The notes under the pieces are model-generated. The model saw only the letters and a list, made by a program, of their open reading frames with translations. It was not told where the DNA came from and did not search any database. 6,413 nt of DNA from Planctomycetota bacterium (GTDB lineage Bacteria; Planctomycetota; Phycisphaerae; Sedimentisphaerales; SG8-4). The DNA is taken from the NCBI GenBank assembly GCA_030607345.1, contig JAUWKC010000106.1, positions 1 through 6,413 of the forward strand, given 5' to 3'. The position numbers and the translations under genes were made by a program. This document shows, piece by piece, positions 1 to 5,992 of this stretch (positions are counted from its first letter, which is position 1; every line of letters starts with the position of its first letter).

Positions 1-210
1 CACATCTTGACCCTCGAAATAACGAATTATCTGTTTCTGTAGGGCTGCAAAGAGCTGCGGCGTGTACTGAGCCTTCGGCAGGCCACTGAGAAGGCTGGTC
101 CTGACCTGCTCGGGTGAATCCGCCGGCAGACAAGTGCGCAAAAGGCCTGCTTCGGCGCCCGCGAGCCCGAAATAGCCCCAGCTCGTCTTGAAAACACTGA
201 ATCTTATCAT
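1..210 (-). CDS. Probable methylated-DNA--protein-cysteine methyltransferase, N-terminal part (runs off the left edge)
   Basis: Reading the minus strand from the ATG at 210-208, 70 codons stay open to the window edge. The peptide begins MIRFSVFKTSWGYFGLAGAE and continues with GLLRTCLP (residues 22-29) and LFAALQKQIIRYFEG (53-67). This matches the N-terminal domain of Ogt-type O6-alkylguanine repair proteins: an F.T.WG.fGl..... GLlrt.LP start, then a helix ending in Q...YF.G. Members of the family move an alkyl group from damaged guanine onto their own cysteine. The PCHRV active-site motif would lie in the C-terminal domain, outside this window, so the function is not proven here. No strong ribosome binding site precedes the ATG. 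The gene is divergent from pheA with a shared upstream region. The call rests on family resemblance recalled from memory. Confidence 0.6.
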   Translation of the reverse strand, partial: MIRFSVFKTSWGYFGLAGAEAGLLRTCLPADSPEQVRTSLLSGLPKAQYTPQLFAALQKQIIRYFEGQDV

Positions 211-233
211 TTTGGCCCAGCCCGTTTGCAAAT

Positions 234-262
234 GTTGTAAATATTCTACGCTAACCGGTCAA
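234..262 (-). promoter_or_regulatory. Candidate sigma70-type promoter for the leftward Ogt-like gene
   Basis: On the minus strand, TTGACC (262-257, 5/6 match to TTGACA) is followed after 17 bp by TACAAC (239-234, 4/6 match to TATAAT). The -10 box lies 24 bp upstream of the ATG. Its -35 box sits 5 bp from the -35 box of the candidate pheA promoter, in a back-to-back arrangement. This is pattern matching only. Confidence 0.35.
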
Positions 263-267
263 ATTCA

Positions 268-300
268 TTGACGCAAGGGGCAGATTTTGTTAGATATAGT
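268..300 (+). promoter_or_regulatory. Candidate sigma70-type promoter for pheA
   Basis: TTGACG (268-273, 5/6 match) is followed after 17 bp by TAGATA (291-296), a poor -10. A better -10 hexamer, TATAGT (295-300, 5/6), lies slightly further on, but at 21 bp spacing. Either gives a 5' leader of about 100 nt before the chosen pheA start. The location is plausible, but the box and spacing combination is imperfect. Confidence 0.35.
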
Positions 301-406
301 GGTTTTTAGAAAAATGGCGACACTGGCGGTTCCGGGTCCTGTTCTCGCGGCGTTGAGGCAGTTGCCGGCAGGAAAGCCGTTTTTCGCTGGCTGGCGAATC
401 CGAAAT

Positions 407-1477
407 ATGTCCCTTGACGAACTGCGAAACCGGATTGACGAGATAGACAGGCAGCTTGTTAAGCTGCTCAATGAGCGTGCGCGCGTCGTTGTGGAAATCG
501 GAAAACTGAAAAACAAAACCGGAGGACAAATTTACGCCCCGCACCGGGAGAAAGAAGTTTTAGACAAGGTTGTCAAAGCCAACCAGGGTCCGCTGCCCGA
601 CAAAACGCTCGTGGCGGTTTGGCGAGAGATGATGAGCGGCTCCTTTGTCCTTGAGAGGCCTTTGCGGATTGGCTATCTCGGCCCGGGCGGCAGCTTCAGC
701 CATACGGCCGCGATGCTTAAATTCGGCCAGTCTGTGGAGTACGAACCGCTGGCCGACATCAGGAGTATTTTCGGCGAGGTCGACAAAGACCATTGCGACC
801 TTGGTATTGTTCCGATAGAGAATAGCACCGGCGGCGGCGTAATTGAAACGCTCGATGCGCTCATAGATTCGGATGTCAAGATATGCTCAGAGGTTCTGAT
901 GACGATTCACCACAGTCTTCTGGCGAATTGTGTCCTTGAGCAGATTGACAAGGTCTACTCGAAGCCCGAAGTATTCGCTCAGTGTCGCAATTGGTTGAGT
1001 GCAACCTTCAAGGAAGCAAAGACCATTGCTGTGGCCTCAACCGCCAAGGCCGCCCAAATGGCCGCCGATGAAGCACGCGCAGCGGCGATTGGTTCCCGCG
1101 TGGCCGCCGACCTGTACGGACTCAAAGTGGCTTGTGAAAACATAGAGGACGTCGCCAACAACATAACGCGATTTCTGGTGATAGCCCGCGAAGATGCAAA
1201 GCCGACTGGTCAAGACAAAACCGCCATTTTGTTCAGTACCGCTCATAAGGCCGGCGCCCTTGCCGACGTACTGGACGTCTTCAAGAAATATCAGATTAAT
1301 CTGAGCAACATAGAGTCCAGACCCAGCAAGAAGAGGCAGTGGGAATATTATTTCTTTGTGGACTTTTTGGGCCACAGGACAGAGGAGAAAGTACAAAAAG
1401 GACTCGAAGAGTCCCGCAAGCACTGCCTCCAGCTTTCTGTGCTGGGCAGCTTTCCGCGGGCAACAGAACTGCTTTGA
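407..1477 (+). CDS. pheA: Bifunctional chorismate mutase / prephenate dehydratase (P-protein)
   Basis: This enzyme converts chorismate to prephenate and then to phenylpyruvate, the committed steps of phenylalanine synthesis in the cytoplasm. The 356-residue product has three domains. An AroQ chorismate mutase covers residues 2-83 (LRNRIDEIDRQLVKLLNERA, then IYAPHREKEVL). Prephenate dehydratase covers about 86-264, with GPGGSFSHTAA at 92-102, the VPIENSTGGGV motif at 135-145, and the catalytic-region TRF at 254-256. A C-terminal ACT domain (about 270-350) carries the GAL (283-285) and ESRP (303-306) motifs that bind phenylalanine in homologues, so feedback inhibition is expected. The frame is open 40 codons further upstream (TTG at 287), but that extension resembles no domain, and the ATG at 407 gives the normal family length. 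No clear Shine-Dalgarno sequence precedes this ATG. tpiA begins 40 bp downstream. Confidence 0.95.
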   Translation: MSLDELRNRIDEIDRQLVKLLNERARVVVEIGKLKNKTGGQIYAPHREKEVLDKVVKANQGPLPDKTLVAVWREMMSGSFVLERPLRIGYLGPGGSFSHTAAMLKFGQSVEYEPLADIRSIFGEVDKDHCDLGIVPIENSTGGGVIETLDALIDSDVKICSEVLMTIHHSLLANCVLEQIDKVYSKPEVFAQCRNWLSATFKEAKTIAVASTAKAAQMAADEARAAAIGSRVAADLYGLKVACENIEDVANNITRFLVIAREDAKPTGQDKTAILFSTAHKAGALADVLDVFKKYQINLSNIESRPSKKRQWEYYFFVDFLGHRTEEKVQKGLEESRKHCLQLSVLGSFPRATELL

Positions 1478-1517
1478 CGTGACTTGCCTGGAAACCGTTA
1501 TGTTGGAGATTTAGCAA

Positions 1518-2279
1518 ATGACAAAACCGTTTATAGCCGGCAACTGGAAGATGAACACGGATAGTCGAAGCAGCGTCAGTCTTGCTGAGGCGGTTGCCGC
1601 GAGAACAACAGGGCTTGCGGGCAGGCAGGTCGATGTGGCGCTGTGTCCTCCGTTCGTCTATCTGGGGCAGGTGTTCAAGGCCGTTGGCAACTCAAGCGTC
1701 GCGGTGGGCGCCCAGGACGTTTACTTCCAGCCCGATGGGGCTTTTACCGGCGAGGTAAGCGTCTCGATGCTCAAGGATGTGGGATGTACGTATGCTTTGT
1801 GCGGCCATTCGGAACGCCGTCACGTTATCGGCGAGAGCGATGAGCTCGTTAATAAGAAAGTTACTGCTGCTGTCAGCGGGGGGCTTTTGCCGATACTTTG
1901 CGTAGGAGAGCTGATTGAGCAGCGTAAAGCCGGCCGGACAACGGAGGTTGTCACAGGCCAGGTAAAAAACGGATTTGCCGGTTTGAGCGCAGAGAAGGCC
2001 TCGGCGGTGACCATGGCTTATGAGCCGGTCTGGGCGATAGGCACCGGTCTGACAGCTACGCCCCAGCAGGCTCAAGAGGTGCATGCTTTGATAAGGGAGC
2101 TGATAGGCCGGATTTATGACAGCCGACTGGCGGATGAGATTCGCATCCTCTACGGCGGCTCGGCAAAACCGGACAATGCAGCAGCCTTGATGCAAGAGCA
2201 GGATATTGACGGACTGCTGGTCGGCGGGGCCAGTTTGAAAGCCGATGACTTTATCGATATTATTAAGGCAGCAGTATGA
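1518..2279 (+). CDS. tpiA: Triosephosphate isomerase
   Basis: This enzyme interconverts dihydroxyacetone phosphate and glyceraldehyde-3-phosphate in glycolysis and gluconeogenesis. The 253-residue protein has the full family signature. The substrate-binding N9 and K11 lie in AGNWKMN, the electrophilic H97 in CGHSERR, and the catalytic base E169 in AYEPVWAIGTG, which continues into flexible loop 6. The phosphate-gripping YGGS (212-215) and GGASL (237-240 region) motifs are also present. The length is standard. GGAG at 1505-1508, 9 nt before the ATG, supports the start. It follows pheA by 40 bp with no terminator visible, so the two may share a transcript. tpiA next to secG is a common bacterial arrangement. 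Confidence 0.98.
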   Translation: MTKPFIAGNWKMNTDSRSSVSLAEAVAARTTGLAGRQVDVALCPPFVYLGQVFKAVGNSSVAVGAQDVYFQPDGAFTGEVSVSMLKDVGCTYALCGHSERRHVIGESDELVNKKVTAAVSGGLLPILCVGELIEQRKAGRTTEVVTGQVKNGFAGLSAEKASAVTMAYEPVWAIGTGLTATPQQAQEVHALIRELIGRIYDSRLADEIRILYGGSAKPDNAAALMQEQDIDGLLVGGASLKADDFIDIIKAAV

Positions 2280-2388
2280 CAATACGATTATGATGCACGG
2301 CCTTGTTTAGAGGGCCGGATTTGAGTTGATAAGCGGTTTGCAGGCCGCCGGCCCTTACAGCAGTCCGGGGTTTTTAAGGGGAACAGAT

Positions 2389-2796
2389 ATGAGTGTTTTG
2401 CCGGTGTTGGCAGTAAGTTTTGTTATGAAAATGGTGGCGGTTTTTTTCGTCATTTGCTCGGTTGCTCTGGTTTTAGTTATTCTGATACAGAAAGGCCGGG
2501 GCGGCGGCTTGAGCGGTGCTTTAGGCGGAGGGATGGCAAGCAACATTCTGGGGTCGAAGACGGGTGACTTTCTCACCTGGGTCACGATAGTACTGGTGGG
2601 TTTGTTTCTGTTGCTTGCGGTATTGATGGTAAGGTCCTACAAGCCGACCGTTACCGGGTTTGACGAGGAGACCGGCAGGTCCGACTCGGCGCCACAGGAA
2701 CAAAGACAGCCCTCATCCGCACAGCCCGGGCCCGACCAGGCGGGCAGTGACACGGGCGAGGCGAGTGGGACTCCGGATATGAACCAGCCGGGTTAG
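2389..2796 (+). CDS. secG: Preprotein translocase subunit SecG
   Basis: SecG is the small membrane subunit of the SecYEG channel, which moves unfolded proteins across or into the inner membrane. The 135-residue product has two hydrophobic segments (about 9-33 and 62-82). Between them is the typical SecG loop, LIQKGRGGGLSGALGGG (residues 32-48), followed by a GSKTGDFLTW segment. The ATG at 2389 is preferred because AAGGGG (2376-2381) precedes it by 7 nt. An open extension back to 2326 adds 21 residues without family similarity. Residues 84-135 form a long hydrophilic tail rich in Asp, Glu, Gln, Pro, Ser and Gly. It is probably disordered and is longer than the tail of many SecG proteins. A weak GC-rich hairpin (2298-2317) without a T-run lies between tpiA and secG. 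Confidence 0.92.
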   Translation: MSVLPVLAVSFVMKMVAVFFVICSVALVLVILIQKGRGGGLSGALGGGMASNILGSKTGDFLTWVTIVLVGLFLLLAVLMVRSYKPTVTGFDEETGRSDSAPQEQRQPSSAQPGPDQAGSDTGEASGTPDMNQPG

Positions 2797-2813
2797 GGCT
2801 GGGAGTGTCTTGC

Positions 2814-2848
2814 AAGTGCCTGTGGATTACACGGCGCAGGTGCTTTTT
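2814..2848 (+). terminator. Possible Rho-independent terminator between secG and yicC
   Basis: AAGTGCCTG (2814-2822) can pair with CAGGTGCTT (2837-2845) over 9 positions, two of them G-U pairs. The loop is 14 nt, and the stem runs into a run of five T (2844-2848). It lies 18 bp past the secG stop and 18 bp before the yicC start. The wobble pairs and long loop make it weak, so partial read-through into yicC is likely. If real, it divides the window into pheA-tpiA-secG and yicC-to-coaB units. Confidence 0.4.
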
Positions 2849-2865
2849 ACTGAAAGAGCCGGATT

Positions 2866-3789
2866 ATGATAAATAGTATGACGGGTTACGGCCAAGCCGA
2901 AGGTGAGGTTAAAGGTCTGCTCTTTGCGGTGGAAATCAAGAGCGTTAACAACCGTTACTTCAAGACGGCGATAAAGCTGCCGGAGACGGTTGCATTTCTG
3001 GAAGAGGATATCGAAAAGCTGCTGCGAAAGAGTCTTTCCCGCGGTACGGTCAACTATCTTCTTAGGCTCAAGCACCTCCCGGCGGAGGCTTGTTATGATA
3101 TCGACGGTACGGTCTTGCAGCAGTTTGTTCGGAAGCTGGGGCCGGTTGTTAGTTCAGCCGATATTACTCTGGCGGTTGACCTGGCTGGTCTGCTTAGCCT
3201 GCCCGGAGTTTTGGTGCCGCCGTCTCCGGACGAGCAGACAGCCGCTGATATTAGACAGGCTGTGCTGGCAGTAAGCGGGCAGGCCCTGGATAACCTCAGG
3301 CAAATGCGCGCCGCTGAAGGAACGGCGCTGGCGGCGGACCTGGATGGGCACTGCCAGGCCATAAAGCACGAGCTTGAGCAGATACGCGGTCGCAATAGCA
3401 GTACTCTGCAGGAGTATCAAAGCCGGTTGAAAAAACGGGTAGATGAGCTGCTGGCGGCGGCAGAGCTCAAACTTGATGAGGCAACACTTGCGAGGGAAGT
3501 GGCGGTTTTCGCCGAGAGGTCGGATATTTCGGAAGAAATTGCCCGCCTTGGTCACCATCTTGAACAGTTTATGGAGACCTGTGCCGATGTCAGGAGCTCG
3601 GAGTCGGGTGCAGTTGGTCGGGCGAACAACCAGGCTGCTGGGCGAAGGCTGGAGTTTATCAGTCAGGAGATGCTCAGGGAAGCCAACACGATTGCCAGCA
3701 AGGCCTCCGACAGCCAGATTGCCAGGTGGGTGATAGATGTAAAATGCAGGATAGACCGAATCAAGGAGCAGGTTCAGAACGTTGAATAG
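2866..3789 (+). CDS. yicC: YicC/YloC-family endoribonuclease
   Basis: The 307-residue protein starts with the family hallmark MINSMTGYGQ and continues with EIKSVNNRYFKTAIKLPE (residues 23-40) and LSRGTVNYLLRL (57-68), the YicC N-terminal domain. The C-terminal DUF1732 part has DISEEIARLGHHLEQF (220-235) and then RRLEFISQEMLREANTIASKASD (260-282), ending in the usual EQVQNVE. E. coli and B. subtilis relatives have been reported as endoribonucleases involved in RNA turnover. A middle segment (about 160-210) is predicted helical with coiled-coil character. Between HLEQF and RRLEF the usual short linker is longer here (about 240-258). The start fits the family exactly, but the Shine-Dalgarno signal is poor. 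gmk follows after 23 bp, the standard yicC-gmk pairing. Confidence 0.93.
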   Translation: MINSMTGYGQAEGEVKGLLFAVEIKSVNNRYFKTAIKLPETVAFLEEDIEKLLRKSLSRGTVNYLLRLKHLPAEACYDIDGTVLQQFVRKLGPVVSSADITLAVDLAGLLSLPGVLVPPSPDEQTAADIRQAVLAVSGQALDNLRQMRAAEGTALAADLDGHCQAIKHELEQIRGRNSSTLQEYQSRLKKRVDELLAAAELKLDEATLAREVAVFAERSDISEEIARLGHHLEQFMETCADVRSSESGAVGRANNQAAGRRLEFISQEMLREANTIASKASDSQIARWVIDVKCRIDRIKEQVQNVE

Positions 3790-3812
3790 GTGTGATTGTC
3801 AGGAGCGTGGAT

Positions 3813-4400
3813 ATGAGCGAGCAGAAACCAAGCAGGGCCAGCGTGGTGATTATCAGTGGTCCGTCGGGCGTCGGCAAAAGTACAATCTGCAAAGAGCTGG
3901 TCAGGCGGCTGGGCAACGCTTATCTCAGCACGTCGGTGACTACCAGAACCAAGGCGCCGAGCGAAGTTGACGGGGAGGATTACTGGTTCATATCGAGCGA
4001 GGAATTCGAGCAGCGTATCCAGAAGGGACTGTTGCTGGAATATGCAGAGGTCTTTGGCAGCTTCTACGGGACAGCAAAGGACAAGGTCGTCGAGGCGCTC
4101 AAGGCAGGCAAAACCGTTATACTGGAAATCGACGTTCAGGGCGCCAAGCAGGTTAAGCTAATATACCCTGAGGCGATTATGATATTTATTCTCCCTCCGA
4201 GTCAAAGGGAGCTTGCCGAGCGTCTGGACGGCAGGGGCAGGGAAAATGCCGAAGCAGCCGAAGAAAGGCTTGACGAGGCGGGCGCTGAAATAGCAGCGGC
4301 CTGGCAGTATTACAAGGATATGGTAATTAACGACGACTTCGAACAGGCGGTAAATGAGGTGGTTCAAATTGTCGAAACGGCTGATGTGCGGGCCGATTAG
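3813..4400 (+). CDS. gmk: Guanylate kinase
   Basis: This enzyme phosphorylates GMP to GDP with ATP, an essential step of GTP and dGTP supply in the cytoplasm. The 195-residue protein has the P-loop GPSGVGKST at 16-24. The GMP-binding segment STSVTTRTKAPSEVDGEDYWF (39-59 region) follows, then LLEYAEVFGSFYGT (74-87), LEIDVQGAKQVK (104-115), IFILPPS (124-130) and the lid with RLDGRGREN (137-145). NDDF (173-176) is the typical C-terminal motif. AGGAG (3801-3805), 7 nt before the ATG at 3813, fixes the start; an in-frame GTG at 3792 is less likely. One oddity: the usual TTRxPRPGE reads TTRTKAPSE, so the second arginine, a GMP-phosphate contact in E. coli and yeast enzymes, is Ala48 here. rpoZ follows 34 bp downstream. 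Confidence 0.96.
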   Translation: MSEQKPSRASVVIISGPSGVGKSTICKELVRRLGNAYLSTSVTTRTKAPSEVDGEDYWFISSEEFEQRIQKGLLLEYAEVFGSFYGTAKDKVVEALKAGKTVILEIDVQGAKQVKLIYPEAIMIFILPPSQRELAERLDGRGRENAEAAEERLDEAGAEIAAAWQYYKDMVINDDFEQAVNEVVQIVETADVRAD

Positions 4401-4434
4401 GTCGCCCTCGGCTCGAAAATTGGAGAAGCAATAT

Positions 4435-4656
4435 ATGATTGAGGAACTTAAAAGCACGGAGATTATCAATAAGGTTGGTGGGAAGTTCAAATTGACGGCC
4501 CTGGTTCAGAAACGACTGAATGAGTTATTGCAGGGCAGTCGGCCTCTGATTGAGGACACACAGGGAAAAACACAACTGGAGATAGTCATACAGGAGATTC
4601 TTCAGGACAAAATCGCCATCGACTACGAAGCAAGTGATATTGACAAACCTGATTAA
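4435..4656 (+). CDS. rpoZ: DNA-directed RNA polymerase omega subunit
   Basis: Omega helps the beta' subunit fold and assemble into RNA polymerase. This 73-residue protein aligns along its length with the omega core. [20 protein letters not shown] (residues 9-28) corresponds to the E. coli segment [28 protein letters not shown] (34-41) matches the GKDPLV region, and [11 protein letters not shown] (50-60) matches VIALREIEEGLI. It is shorter than the E. coli protein (91 residues) because it lacks the long C-terminal helix, as many non-proteobacterial omegas do. GGAG at 4422-4425, 9 nt before the ATG at 4435, supports the start over upstream in-frame codons. Its place between gmk and coaC fits the conserved bacterial order. 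Confidence 0.88.
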   Translation: [73 protein letters not shown]

Positions 4657-4675
4657 GGAATGACTGAGACTTGAG

Positions 4676-5308
4676 ATGGCTAAAGGCGAGCCCAATCTGG
4701 ATGGTATTAAGATTTTATTAGGCGTCAGCGGGTCAGTTGCGGCCTACAAGGCCGTCGAGCTTGCCAGTAAGCTGACGGCATCGGGTGCAGCCGTTAAGAC
4801 GGTTATGACGCAAAATGCCTGCCGGCTGGTGGCTGCCAAGAGCTTCGAGGCAGTGACCGGTTCTGCGGTTTATACGAGCCTGTGGGATGGTGCTTTTGTT
4901 CGTGATTCGGGACCCGGGAATCGTGATACGAGCTCCGAAACACGAAACACAAGCTCCGAAAAACGCATTAGTCATACGGCGTTGGTTGACTGGGCTGATA
5001 TCGTCGTGGTGGCGCCGGCAACGGCGAATATTATCGGCAAGGTCGCCAACGGGATTTGCGACGACTTGCTGAGCACGACGCTGTGCGTGTGCTGGGCCAG
5101 GCCTGTGCTGTTCGCGCCGGCGATGAATAATAATATGTGGGAGAATCCTGCGGTGCGTCGCAACGTTGAGAGACTAAAAGAGGCGTCCAGCCAGGTCATA
5201 GGGCCGCAAGTGGGCCGTCTGGCGTGCGGCGACGAGGCAATAGGCAGAATGGCTGAGCCGCAGGATATCGTCGAAGCGGTCGGAAGAATCGCGAATCGTG
5301 AATCGTGA
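4676..5308 (+). CDS. coaC: Phosphopantothenoylcysteine decarboxylase (CoaC part of Dfp/CoaBC), with an in-frame repeat insertion
   Basis: This is an FMN-dependent decarboxylase that makes 4'-phosphopantetheine in coenzyme A synthesis. The 210-residue protein shows the flavoprotein start KILLGVSGSVAAYKAVELAS (12-31). The catalytic His is H100 in HTALVDWADI, followed by VAPATANIIGKVANG (112-126). The substrate-clamp motif PAMNNNMW is at 148-155 with the key N151, and the active-site-flap cysteine C184 is in ACGDEAIGRM. All catalytic residues are therefore intact. Residues 73-98 are encoded by heptamer repeat R1. They form a hydrophilic S/T/R/E-rich stretch absent from E. coli Dfp, where about 8 residues link the same flanks. 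The last few residues and the TGA come from repeat R2. Most homologues are fused to CoaB; here CoaB lies in the +1 frame just downstream. No clear Shine-Dalgarno sequence precedes the ATG, which is 19 bp after rpoZ. Confidence 0.93.
   Translation: MAKGEPNLDGIKILLGVSGSVAAYKAVELASKLTASGAAVKTVMTQNACRLVAAKSFEAVTGSAVYTSLWDGAFVRDSGPGNRDTSSETRNTSSEKRISHTALVDWADIVVVAPATANIIGKVANGICDDLLSTTLCVCWARPVLFAPAMNNNMWENPAVRRNVERLKEASSQVIGPQVGRLACGDEAIGRMAEPQDIVEAVGRIANRES
4891..4969 (+). repeat. Heptamer-repeat element R1, inserted in frame in coaC
   Basis: Nine 7-bp units run from 4901 to 4963. All but one start with CG (the exception, at 4950, reads CAAGCTC). They progress from CGTGATT and CGGGACC through CGAGCTC and CGAAACA (twice) to CGAAAAA. 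The left end TGCTTTTGTTCG (4891-4902) and right end CGAAAAACGCATT (4957-4969) are identical to those of R3, and the total length is the same (79 bp). Nine units make 63 bp, exactly 21 codons, so the coaC frame is kept. It adds an S/T/R-rich loop ending two residues before the catalytic His. Confidence 0.85.
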
Positions 5309-5345
5309 ATCGAAATACGAGCTACGAAATACGAAACACGAATTG
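5290..5345 (+). repeat. Heptamer-repeat element R2 at the coaC/coaB junction
   Basis: Eight 7-bp units all start with CG: CGCGAAT (5290), CGTGAAT (5297 and again 5304), CGAAATA (5311), CGAGCTA (5318), CGAAATA (5325), CGAAACA (5332) and CGAATTG (5339). The array supplies the final codons and stop of coaC, and it ends 3 bp before the coaB ATG. It has the same unit polarity as R1 and R3 but lacks their shared TGCTTTTGTT left end. Its two adjacent identical CGTGAAT units set the frame relation between coaC and coaB. Confidence 0.85.
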
Positions 5346-5348
5346 ACA

Positions 5349-5969
5349 ATGCATTTCTTAATTACGGCAGGCGGCACGCGCCAATACATCGACCCGGTGC
5401 GTTTCATCTCCAACGCGAGCAGCGGTAAGATGGGTTATGCCCTGGCCCGTGCTGCGCTGGGTGTGGGCCATAAGGTCACGCTTGTGACGGCGCCGACTGC
5501 TCAGCGGCCTCCGAAGGGGGCGGTTCTCTTCCATGTCGAAACGGCTGCGGAGATGTTCGAGACCGTAAAGGCTCATTTCGCCGGGTGTGACTGCTTAATT
5601 ATGGCCGCAGCGGTCTCGGATTACGCGCCGCGCCGAGAGCTGAAAAACAAAATCAAGAGAACTCGCAAGTCGCTGACTATCAGGTTAGAACCGACGGTTG
5701 ATATACTTAAATGGGCCGGCGGGCATAAACAGCCGGGCCAAATCATCGTTGGTTTTGCGCTGGAAGACAGCGAGCTGCAAAAAAGAGCCGCCAAAAAACT
5801 AAAAGAAAAGAACCTTGACATGGTCATCGCCAACAGTTGTGCTGCCATTGGCGCCGACAGGGCAACTGTTTACATAAAAGCCGCTCGCTCCGGATGGACC
5901 GAAATCACAGACGCCGCCAAAAGCACGCTCGCAAGGAAAATTATCGCCGAGATTGAGAAACTGATTTGA
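5349..5969 (+). CDS. coaB: Phosphopantothenate--cysteine ligase (CoaB part of Dfp/CoaBC)
   Basis: This enzyme joins phosphopantothenate to cysteine using a nucleoside triphosphate, the step before CoaC. The 206-residue protein begins with LITAGGTRQYIDPVRFISNASSGKMGYALA (4-33). That segment holds the ITAGxT nucleotide loop and N22, equivalent to the E. coli acyl-intermediate Asn. It continues with AAAVSDY (86-92), the KIKR basic motif (101-104, usual KxKK), PTVDIL (115-120), GFALED (135-140) and LDMVIAN (156-162). It matches a complete CoaB domain alone. The ATG at 5349 fits the domain boundary but has no Shine-Dalgarno sequence. A GTG at 5298 in the same frame overlaps the coaC stop and would add 17 repeat-encoded residues. 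Translational coupling with coaC, or origin from a fused coaBC split by the repeat, are both plausible. Confidence 0.92.
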   Translation: MHFLITAGGTRQYIDPVRFISNASSGKMGYALARAALGVGHKVTLVTAPTAQRPPKGAVLFHVETAAEMFETVKAHFAGCDCLIMAAAVSDYAPRRELKNKIKRTRKSLTIRLEPTVDILKWAGGHKQPGQIIVGFALEDSELQKRAAKKLKEKNLDMVIANSCAAIGADRATVYIKAARSGWTEITDAAKSTLARKIIAEIEKLI

Positions 5970-5992
5970 CGGCTTTGAACTGGTAACATAAG

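Noticed and set aside
1..25. Possible extra heptamer-like traces (CGAAATA then ACGAATT) at the left edge
   Set aside because: The spacing is 8 bp rather than 7, there are only two matches, and the bases encode the Ogt-like protein segment IIRYFEG, which explains them.
366..384. Small hairpin (CGGC, 6-nt loop, GCCG) followed by five T in the pheA leader, suggesting an attenuator
   Set aside because: A stem of only 4 bp is too weak. There is no convincing Phe-rich leader peptide, only two adjacent Phe codons, and no T-box features were seen.
287..406. 40-codon N-terminal extension of PheA from TTG at 287
   Set aside because: It shows no similarity to the chorismate mutase domain, and the ATG at 407 gives the usual start and length. 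It probably is untranslated leader.
1692..2282. 196-codon minus-strand open frame opposite tpiA
   Set aside because: tpiA on the + strand is unmistakable, and the antisense product has no recognisable domain. It is a shadow of codon bias.
2298..2317. GC-rich hairpin between tpiA and secG as a terminator
   Set aside because: The stem is six pairs, one of them a wobble, with no T-run after it. tpiA-secG co-transcription is more likely.
4901..5345. Reading the repeats as a CRISPR array
   Set aside because: The units are contiguous 7-mers with no unique spacers of 25-40 bp, and there are no cas genes nearby.
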